Of a stretch of 23,642 nucleotides of DNA, positions 8,736-15,564 are shown piece after piece. The position numbers and the translations under genes were made by a program. The DNA is from GCA-2730975 sp964576585 (GTDB lineage Bacteria > Verrucomicrobiota > Verrucomicrobiia > Opitutales > Seribacteraceae), in contig CAZNWO010000041.1 of the NCBI GenBank assembly GCA_964576585.1, positions 1 through 23,642 on the forward strand, given 5' to 3'. The first letter of the stretch is position 1, and the number at the start of each line of letters is the position of its first letter. The notes beneath the pieces are model-generated. The model was not told where the DNA came from and ran no database searches. It was given only the letters and a program-made list of their open reading frames with translations.

Positions 8736-9925
8736 GAAATGGCAAAATGGGCACGAGTTTCCAAGCCAAGAATTTGTTGCCTGTGAACAACAGTAAAGCC
8801 CTTCCGAGAGGCCGGAGCCAAGAGAAGCTCTCCGTCTTCCGTCAGCGTAATTAGCTTGCCGTCGGCCAGCAAAAGGTTTCCAGACGCCATTCGCCCCGAG
8901 GTCCATTGAACGGAACCATCGGCAAGACTTACGCATCGAAGCTCCGGGCCTCGCTCCTGACGACCATGAAAACCGTAGAGATAGCCATCTCGATGCACCG
9001 GGGTGGCGTAGTGTCCATCCAGCAAATTTCCCTTTTTCCACAAGGTCTCGACACCAACGCCGGCCTCGCCATTGGGCTTGAGTAACCATGCGGCGCCCCC
9101 GACGTCGTAGCAACTCGTGACAAAGACGGTATTGCCGACCAACAAGGGAGTGGCGGCATTTACGGAAGCGTTGATGGGCGAGCGGAATCGCTCGAAGAAA
9201 AGCTCCTTGCCGGTCTTGGCGTTCAGCCCCAAAAAACCGTCGCGCAAAAAGAACAAGGCGCAAGACAGGTCTCCAATCCTGGCGTGAACCGGCGAAGAAT
9301 AATCGTTTTCGTGATCGCCGGACTTCCAACGAAGTTTTCCCGTCCCGGCATCGAAAGCAACGACTCCCGCACCTGGCCCACCGACGTCAATCATCACTAG
9401 CTCACCCACCACCAATGGAGAACTACAACGCCCGAAGAAACCTTTTGGAGAATTGAATTCTCGGGCAACGTTGACCGACCACTTCAACTTTCCGTTCGCA
9501 AAATCAAGGCAGTTCAACAGCCCCTGGGGCCCGTAAGCGAAAACCTTGCCGGCGGCAATGGTGGGAGTGGAGCGAGGACCTTCGGCCATACCGAAACCAT
9601 CCCGATACCCCGAGGGGAAGGAATATCGCCAAAGCAGCTTGCCCGAAGAATCCTCAAGGCAATCGATTGATTCTTCCGCACCCGGACGATGATGGATCAC
9701 CACCTTTCCGCCAACAACGACGGGAGCGGCCCAGCCCTCGCCAAGAACCATCTTCCAGTTTGTCGGGAACACCTCCCCCGCCTTCGGGACGGGAACCCTC
9801 TCGCCCACTGCGATTCCATCTCGGTCAGGACCAAGCCACTGAGGCCAATCACCGGAAAAAGAAGATCCGACCAACATTAGGTTAAGAATGAAAACATTCG
9901 TGAAGAATCTCATAAGGGAACTCAT
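8736..9925 (-). CDS. Secreted PQQ-like beta-propeller protein, C-terminus in gap
   Basis: About 396 residues visible. ATG at 9925 (MSSLMRFF) is chosen because GGGAGA (plus 9935-9940) lies 9 nt upstream on the coding strand; a second ATG at 9913 also leads into the signal peptide (cleavage near SSFSG/D). After it comes DWPQWLGPDRDG, the hallmark opening of the family, then repeated blades such as VVIHH..., DSSGKLLW, FANGKLKW, DAGTGKLRW, NAKTGKELFF and LADGSVQW, each a PQQ-like repeat with the xDxxTGxxxW pattern. It lacks features of quinoprotein alcohol dehydrogenases, so a structural or binding role is more likely than redox. The frame runs into the gap after RAHFAI; homologues usually end with one more short blade, so about 20-30 residues are missing. 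Divergent from the isomerase gene. Confidence 0.88.
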
Positions 9926-9934
9926 ATTGACGAT

Positions 9935-9940
9935 TCTCCC
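9935..9940 (-). promoter_or_regulatory. Ribosome binding site deciding the propeller start at 9925
   Basis: GGGAGA on the minus strand, 9 nt before the ATG at 9925. It favours this start over the ATG at 9913. Confidence 0.5.
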
Positions 9941-9981
9941 GTGGTTCGTCCGGCAGAAAAGAGTTGGACTAGATCGACATC

Positions 9982-9985
9982 GAGG
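9982..9985 (+). promoter_or_regulatory. Possible ribosome binding site for the isomerase
   Basis: GAGG, 6 nt before an ATG at 9992 and 15 nt before the ATG at 10001. It argues for the earlier start (adding M-R-S), whereas family alignment argues for 10001. Confidence 0.4.
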
Positions 9986-10000
9986 ATGTATATGAGATCC

Positions 10001-10816
10001 ATGAAATTTGCGATCTGCAATGAAACCTATCAGGGATGGGACTTTGCCAAAACCTGCGATCACGTTGCCGAGACCGGCTATCAGGCAATCGAAATCGCTC
10101 CATTCACGCTCAAGGATGACCCCAGGGATCTGACCGAAGAAGATGCCGGTCGATACGGCGAAATCGCCAAAGCGGCTGGACTAGAGGTTGTAGGGCTTCA
10201 TTGGCTCTTGGTGAAACCGGGCTGGCTTCACGTCACCACACCAGACGACTTGTTGCGCAAGGACACAGTCGCCTTCGGGATGCATTTGGCGAGAATCTGC
10301 GCCGCCATGGGTGGACGGATCATGGTTTGGGGAAGCCCGAAACAACGCGACGTTTCGCCCGACTGGGAATACGACGAAGCTTTCTCCAGAGCTGCGGATA
10401 CACTTCGCAAGGTTGCCGAGGCAGCTGGCGAAGTTGGAGTATCCATAGCCATGGAACCTCTTGCCCGAACGGAGACCAACTTCCTGAATACGGCGGAAGA
10501 AACGAGAAGGCTGATCAAGACTGTGGATCATCCCGCCTTTCGCTTGCACTTGGACGTAAAGGCCATGAGCGACGAGCAGAAAAGCATTCCCGAGATCATT
10601 CGTGAAAGTCGAGAAGACCTTTTGCACTTTCATGCTAACGACCCGAACCTCAGGGGACCCGGCTTCGGGGAAATGAAATTCGAGCCAATTGCAGACTGCC
10701 TGAAGGAAGTAGGTTACGCGGGCTACGTCTCGGTGGAAGTCTTCGATTATTCTCCCGACCCCGAAACCATCGCCACCCAAAGTCTGTCCTACCTGAAAAA
10801 GGTGTTCGAGGCCTAG
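10001..10816 (+). CDS. Sugar phosphate isomerase/epimerase (xylose-isomerase-like TIM barrel)
   Basis: A 271-aa cytoplasmic TIM-barrel enzyme, likely a metal-dependent isomerase or epimerase of a ketose or hydroxy-acid. The ATG at 10001 is preferred because homologues begin MKFAICNET; in-frame ATGs at 9986 and 9992 are possible. The metal-binding quartet is visible as Glu152 (AMEPLAR), Asp185 (HLDVKAM), His211 (HFHANDPN) and Glu246 (SVEVFDY). From memory, this is the spacing and even the numbering reported for bacterial D-tagatose/D-psicose 3-epimerases. Overall similarity to that subfamily cannot be judged here, so the substrate stays open. It is divergent from the propeller gene (75 bp between starts) and its TAG stop overlaps the stop of the facing gene. 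Confidence 0.88.
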   Translation: MKFAICNETYQGWDFAKTCDHVAETGYQAIEIAPFTLKDDPRDLTEEDAGRYGEIAKAAGLEVVGLHWLLVKPGWLHVTTPDDLLRKDTVAFGMHLARICAAMGGRIMVWGSPKQRDVSPDWEYDEAFSRAADTLRKVAEAAGEVGVSIAMEPLARTETNFLNTAEETRRLIKTVDHPAFRLHLDVKAMSDEQKSIPEIIRESREDLLHFHANDPNLRGPGFGEMKFEPIADCLKEVGYAGYVSVEVFDYSPDPETIATQSLSYLKKVFEA

Positions 10817-11877
10817 CGAAAATCGATCAGCTCGGCTTTCTCGACGTCCGCCAAGCCCAACTCCTTGGCAAATCGAAAGAGGTTGGAATCCTTGCGAGAT
10901 CTGGGCTTGAATCCCACGCTCGAACGTACCCTGCCGATTGAAGCCATTGCAAATGCATCGATAGCGAATGGATTTTCACCCAATAGCAAAGAGGGTTCCG
11001 AGCTAACAAAAGATGCATTGAACCTGTCTCCCGAAGCAAACTGAAACCGAGAAAGATCCAAAATTGAAAAAACGTGCTTCTCCCAGTATTCGGGCACGGC
11101 AAGAATCTCAGTAGTCGCCGCAGGAGCTACGCTGCCCTTTCCAACGAAGCGGGCATTGTTGTCAACCGCCCAGAGCGAGCCATTGGCTGCAGCGGCGTCG
11201 ATTCCAATGGATCGGTCGTCCGATGCAACGGGCAACCCAATCCAGTGAGCTCCCAAGAAAAGAGGGATCGGAAGATAACTTCTCCTCTCCTCTCTCAAAC
11301 GGCTCGCCCGATCTTGAGGAAAACGAAGCGTTATTCGAGCTCGAAAATCAGGGGTCGGCGGCAAAGGACTGTCATGAAACCAATCTTCATCGAAGTGACG
11401 CCGGGAGTCCAAAGCGATCACACGATGTCCTCTGTAAGTCTTTTTGCCCGAGCTGATCGGGGGGAGGAATCCCGCGCCACGAAGGTTTCCTGCATCCAAG
11501 TCGAGCAAGAAGACGTCCTCCGCATCAAAGCCTCGTAACCGAAGAAAAGCCAAGACCGCGTCGACAAGGCGAGGGGGAGTGCTTAAGCCGGGAGCATGCC
11601 GCGTGGAAACCTTTAGTCCGATCCTTTCCTGATTCTCCGGACGTAACTCCGTCCCTCCCTTAAGTTCATGAAAAAGAATCAGGGAATGAACAAGTTCAGC
11701 GTAACTCTTCTGCTGCCTTTCGAGCGAAAGACGAAAAATCCTGTGAGACTTCTCGGGAAGCAGAATGGATGCATTGACCTCCGGGAAAGGAGAACCATCT
11801 TCCGCAAAGATCAAAGTATAAAAGCCAGTCGCACAAAAAAAGACCGTAAGAGACAGCATTGCTTGACGTTTCTTCAT
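10813..11877 (-). CDS. Exported DUF362-like protein
   Basis: 354 aa from the ATG at 11877, which begins with a signal peptide (MKKRQAMLSLTVFFC, cleavage near IFAED/G). An ATG at 11904 is also in frame but would put nine non-signal residues in front and overlap the divergent gene. The body resembles DUF362 proteins: RIGLKVSTRHAPGLSTPP followed by LVDAVLAFLRLRGFD (the want-to-be KPN...TxPxLV region), a middle section on expected targets (IPLFLGAHWIGLPV), and near the C-terminus a NPFAIDAFAMASIG segment typical of the family's D..A...iG motif. No Cys-rich iron-sulfur motif is present. Function unknown. The family assignment is by pattern recall only. Confidence 0.6.
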   Translation of the reverse strand: MKKRQAMLSLTVFFCATGFYTLIFAEDGSPFPEVNASILLPEKSHRIFRLSLERQQKSYAELVHSLILFHELKGGTELRPENQERIGLKVSTRHAPGLSTPPRLVDAVLAFLRLRGFDAEDVFLLDLDAGNLRGAGFLPPISSGKKTYRGHRVIALDSRRHFDEDWFHDSPLPPTPDFRARITLRFPQDRASRLREERRSYLPIPLFLGAHWIGLPVASDDRSIGIDAAAANGSLWAVDNNARFVGKGSVAPAATTEILAVPEYWEKHVFSILDLSRFQFASGDRFNASFVSSEPSLLLGENPFAIDAFAMASIGRVRSSVGFKPRSRKDSNLFRFAKELGLADVEKAELIDFR

Positions 11878-11898
11878 TGCCGGAAAATAGAAGTTTAG

Positions 11899-13428
11899 AT
11901 GCATTTCCCTTTAATCACAACCCGAACATGGGCGACAATAGCCTTTTTGGTGATATTAAATGGTTGCTCGGACGAACCCTCCGTCGCAACCCTTCCTACC
12001 GATCCCTCTCAACAAACCGCTCCTGATCCCGGAGAAGCAATCCAAAAACGGATTGAGGGAAAAACGGAGGAAGCCCTCGCGATCCTAAGGGACTTGAATG
12101 CCCAAAACCCCGGATCCGCAGAGATTCTCACCCTCCTCGGGCGCACATTGCTTGATGCAGAGGAATACCATCTGGCAGCCTTTCGTCTCGAACAAGCATG
12201 GGAGATAGACGGTGTTCCGGAAACCCTTGGCGAAGCAGCCCAAGCCTACGAACTCGCAGGGGACGACGACTCCAGCGCAAAACTTTACAACAAGTACTTG
12301 CAGAAAAAACCCGAAGATACCTTTGCATACGTCAAATACGCCCGAATCCTATACCGACTGGGCAAAGAGAACGAAGCCTTGAAAGCCTTTCAACGAGCAC
12401 CGGAAAAAGCCAATGCAGAAGATTCTCTTTCACTAGCCCAGCTTTTTCTTGCGAAGGGCATCTACAACCAAGCCCAGCATTGGTTTCTAACAGCTGAAAA
12501 AAAGAACCCCAAGCAAAACCCCGCCACCTATCTGGGATTAATTGAAGTGGCAATCAAGCTGAAGCAAGAGAACGAAATCGAAAGTTATGCATTGGCCTTG
12601 GAGAAAGTTCATCCGGGAGCCTTGGAGAAGAGCACCCGCAACAATCATGTAGCGGAATTGCTGGCGCGAAGGAGAGGGTTGGACTTTTTTAGGCGGGGAA
12701 TTCCCACGGAAGGCAAAAACGCATCCGAGCTCGCTGCAGCACTTCTTGCTCCGACCGAAGAGACAGGATCAGTCGTAGCCACATCTAAGCTGCCTCCCGA
12801 AAACGATTCCGCCTCCAATCCCGATCAAACGCCTTCGCAACAAGTTACACTTATTCCCGCCATCGACACCGATACGAACATACCGCTCAACACTACGCCG
12901 AATCCATCGACTTCACTGGCGGATTTCTTCTCTTCTCCGCAAGAACAATCGCAACCAACAGAGAGAAGTTTTCTGGAAGAAGCCGAGTTGTCCATGGTGG
13001 AGAAAAAATACCGAAGCGCACTCTTGTTTACCCGTAAGGCAATTCGTCAAGATGCTCAGAATGCATCCGCTTGGCATCTCGCCTCGCAGGCCCACTTCCT
13101 GCTTGGGGAAAACGAGGAAGCGGAAATGAAGGCGCTGGAAGCCACTCGTCACGCTCCCGATGACTTGGGCTATCATATGGATTACCTGCGAATCGCCCGC
13201 GAAACCCTTGAGGGACGCGAATACTTGGAGGAACTGGAAAAAGCTCATGAAAAATTCCCTCAGTCCATAGAGATTCTTTGGCAACTTGCCCGACGTTACC
13301 ATGTTGCCGAAAATAAACCAGTCACTGCAGCTGTCCTTTATAGGAAATTACTTGCCAACGCTCCTCCGGACAATCCTTTGCGACCGGAAGCGGAAAGAGA
13401 ACTCAAGGCTTTGGGAGAACTTCCCTGA
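11899..13428 (+). CDS. TPR-repeat lipoprotein
   Basis: 509 aa. The N-terminus has a basic residue, a hydrophobic stretch (TIAFLVIL) and a lipobox-like LNGC with Cys23, so it is probably a lipoprotein; Asn at the -2 position is unusual. Tetratricopeptide-type helical pairs run from about 50 to 250 (AEILTLLGRTLLDAEEYHLA, FAYVKYARILYRLGKENEAL) and again from about 355 to 505 (EEAELSMVEKKYRSALLFT, ASAWHLASQAHFLLGENEEA). The two blocks are joined by a Ser/Thr/Pro/Asn-rich linker of ~65 residues. TPRs usually mediate protein-protein contacts, and the partner is unknown. It ends 33 bp before dnaG on the same strand, so co-transcription is plausible. Its start lies only 21 bp from the divergent DUF362-like gene. 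Confidence 0.85.
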   Translation: MHFPLITTRTWATIAFLVILNGCSDEPSVATLPTDPSQQTAPDPGEAIQKRIEGKTEEALAILRDLNAQNPGSAEILTLLGRTLLDAEEYHLAAFRLEQAWEIDGVPETLGEAAQAYELAGDDDSSAKLYNKYLQKKPEDTFAYVKYARILYRLGKENEALKAFQRAPEKANAEDSLSLAQLFLAKGIYNQAQHWFLTAEKKNPKQNPATYLGLIEVAIKLKQENEIESYALALEKVHPGALEKSTRNNHVAELLARRRGLDFFRRGIPTEGKNASELAAALLAPTEETGSVVATSKLPPENDSASNPDQTPSQQVTLIPAIDTDTNIPLNTTPNPSTSLADFFSSPQEQSQPTERSFLEEAELSMVEKKYRSALLFTRKAIRQDAQNASAWHLASQAHFLLGENEEAEMKALEATRHAPDDLGYHMDYLRIARETLEGREYLEELEKAHEKFPQSIEILWQLARRYHVAENKPVTAAVLYRKLLANAPPDNPLRPEAERELKALGELP

Positions 13429-13450
13429 AAATATTCTTCGCACGATAGGT

Positions 13451-13455
13451 TAGGA
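13451..13455 (+). promoter_or_regulatory. Ribosome binding site of dnaG
   Basis: TAGGA, 6 nt before the ATG at 13462. It is one of the clearer Shine-Dalgarno sites in the window; several other genes here have none. Confidence 0.55.
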
Positions 13456-13461
13456 ATCGGG

Positions 13462-15564
13462 ATGGCAAAATTTCAAAGGGACTTCGTGACCGAGCTCAAG
13501 GCCAGGGTAGACCTGCACGATGTCGTTGCCCCATACGTAAACTTGAAGCGAGCAGGTTCAAGTTGGAAAGGCCTCAGTCCCTTCAAGCAGGAAAAGACTC
13601 CGTCCTTTCTGGTACATCCCGACAAAGGCTTCTTCAAGTGTTTCAGCAGTGGAGAGGCAGGGGATGCGATCAGCTTCATACAAAAGGTTGAAAACCTTGA
13701 TTTTCAAGAGGCCGTGGAATACATAGCCAATCGCTTCAACGTACCTGTCAGGTACGAGGAGAGCTCGTCGGGGGGCACCTCCCCAAACGTTGTTTCCAAC
13801 AGGAGAAAGCTCTTTGAAATCCATGAATTGGCTGCCTCATGGTACAGAGGTCGCTTTCTGGAGGAATCTCCAGAAGGGAAATTCATCCGAGACTACTGGA
13901 CGCAAGAAAGAGGCTTCACCCTTGAGATTGCGGAGGAGTTCGGCATTGGATTTGCACCACCGGATTGCTCAGGCTTGGAAAAATTGTTTCAGAGCAAGAA
14001 TTTTTCCAACGAAGTCTTGGACAAATGCGGCCTTTTCTTCGAAAGGAGGGGTCGCTCCGCCTTTATGCCTCGCTTTCGGGGCAGGCTGATGATTCCGATT
14101 CGGGACAATCAGGAACGAGTGGTCGCCTTTACCGCTCGCCAGCTATCAGTAACCCCTGCAAACGACCCGGCTCGCGAGGCCAAGTACGTAAACTCTCCGG
14201 AGACAACGATTTTCAGCAAGGGCAACATTCTCTTCAACCTCGACAAGGCAAGGCGCAACGTAAACGAAAATGAGAAATTCCTCTTGGTTGAGGGTCAGTT
14301 GGACGCCATTCGATGCTGGGAAAAAGGCGCCAAAACTGTAGTGGCACCACAAGGCACGGCATTTACAGAAGGTCAAGCTTACCTGCTTAAACGCTTTCGC
14401 CCCGCAGGAGTCGAATGTCTACTGGATGGAGACGAGGCTGGTCGAAAGGCTGCCATGAGAATGCTTCCCATCCTAGTGAAGTCTGGCATCGAACCCAGTT
14501 TCCTGATTCTCGATCCCGGACAAGACCCCGACGAATTGCTGCGCGTTGGTGGTTCCGCCGCACTCGAAAAAATACGATCTCAAGCTAAAAGCGGTATAGA
14601 TTTCGCCATCCGCATGCAAATCGAGGAAAACAAGGATCTCACTCCCACACGCAAGACCACTATCTTGGAAAATATTTTTGCAGTAATCAGCGAAACGGAC
14701 TCGCTCATCGCTCGCGACGAATACCTCTCGCAAGCAGTAAACATTCTTAAGGTTGACGAAAGCTCGGCAAGGCACGAATTGAATCGCTTCCTAAAGCTAA
14801 GGGCAAAGTCAAGAAGCTATTCCGCCAACGAGGAAAGTGCGGCAAAAGAATTTGAAGAAAACGATTCAGGAAAGTTGACAACGGTTGAAGATGACCTATT
14901 GTTTCTCCTTTTGCATCATGACAAGATTGCGTTCCCTCTCGCGCAAGTCGTTGACCCTGAATGGCTTGATCGAAATTCAGACTCAGGAAGGATTTTGGCC
15001 AAAGCAGTTGCCGAAATTCGTGAAGGCGATTGGCGGGGAACCGAATCGCTAGACGAATTGCTGGAAGAAGAACAAGAAAAAAGAAAAGCCTATTCTCTAC
15101 TCTCTCGAAGCTCAACCCATGACAAAAATGAAAGCTACGTACAGGCATGCAATTCCTGTCTCAGCACCCTCTTCCTCCGCCATCTTAGCAAGCGCGAAAG
15201 TGACGTTCGCGAACGTTTTGCAAACTTCGGAAACGAAGGTAAGGAAAAGCTGGAACTTCTGAGAAAGGAACTCAGCGACCTGAGAGAAAAACGAAAAGTT
15301 TCCCCAATTTTAAATTTATCTTCACCATCATCGCCCAATAGTCATCCAATTAATGACCACGACCAAAGCAAAACCTCGAGCTTCGAAAGCAAAGAAAACC
15401 ACCGCCCCGAAAACCGCTTCCAAAAGGAAACCGGCAACGAAGAAGGCAACGGTCGCAAAGAAAGCCCCGACAGCGAAAAAGAAGGCTCGAAAGCCAACGG
15501 CCGCCAAGAAGGCCGCTCCATTATCCGCGAAGAAAGGAACGACGCGGAAGAATACGTCTTCTAG
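13462..15564 (+). CDS. dnaG: DNA primase DnaG with altered CHC2 zinc motif and long C-terminal tail
   Basis: Synthesises RNA primers for replication in partnership with the replicative helicase. Order: N-terminal CHC2-type domain (~1-100), RNA-polymerase-like core (~110-260), TOPRIM domain with Glu277 (LLVEGQLD) and Asp322/Asp324 (LLDGDEAG), then a helicase-binding region (~480-620). The core is intact. In the zinc ribbon, the usual C-x2-H ... C-x2-C reads Ser39, Lys42, Cys60, Ser63, while surrounding residues (PFKQEKTPSF, GDAISF) are fully kept; zinc binding by that site is therefore unlikely. The frame runs to 15564, giving 700 aa against a usual ~600; residues ~631-700 are a charged, low-complexity tail overlapping rpoD. 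Lies between the TPR lipoprotein (33 bp) and rpoD. Confidence 0.93.
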   Translation: MAKFQRDFVTELKARVDLHDVVAPYVNLKRAGSSWKGLSPFKQEKTPSFLVHPDKGFFKCFSSGEAGDAISFIQKVENLDFQEAVEYIANRFNVPVRYEESSSGGTSPNVVSNRRKLFEIHELAASWYRGRFLEESPEGKFIRDYWTQERGFTLEIAEEFGIGFAPPDCSGLEKLFQSKNFSNEVLDKCGLFFERRGRSAFMPRFRGRLMIPIRDNQERVVAFTARQLSVTPANDPAREAKYVNSPETTIFSKGNILFNLDKARRNVNENEKFLLVEGQLDAIRCWEKGAKTVVAPQGTAFTEGQAYLLKRFRPAGVECLLDGDEAGRKAAMRMLPILVKSGIEPSFLILDPGQDPDELLRVGGSAALEKIRSQAKSGIDFAIRMQIEENKDLTPTRKTTILENIFAVISETDSLIARDEYLSQAVNILKVDESSARHELNRFLKLRAKSRSYSANEESAAKEFEENDSGKLTTVEDDLLFLLLHHDKIAFPLAQVVDPEWLDRNSDSGRILAKAVAEIREGDWRGTESLDELLEEEQEKRKAYSLLSRSSTHDKNESYVQACNSCLSTLFLRHLSKRESDVRERFANFGNEGKEKLELLRKELSDLREKRKVSPILNLSSPSSPNSHPINDHDQSKTSSFESKENHRPENRFQKETGNEEGNGRKESPDSEKEGSKANGRQEGRSIIREERNDAEEYVF

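Noticed and set aside
8480..8854. Reading frames that cross the 100-N gap on both strands
   Set aside because: Placeholder length is arbitrary, and the sequence beyond the gap in each frame is antisense to the facing gene; both genes were ended at the gap.
8736..9925. Propeller as a PQQ-dependent alcohol dehydrogenase
   Set aside because: No disulfide-forming Cys pair or cytochrome motif, and it is too short; only the PQQ-like repeat pattern is shared.
13462..15564. DnaG as a frameshifted or chimeric pseudogene because of the lost Cys/His residues
   Set aside because: TOPRIM residues and the whole reading frame are intact, and residues around the missing ligands are conserved, so substitution rather than decay is the better reading.
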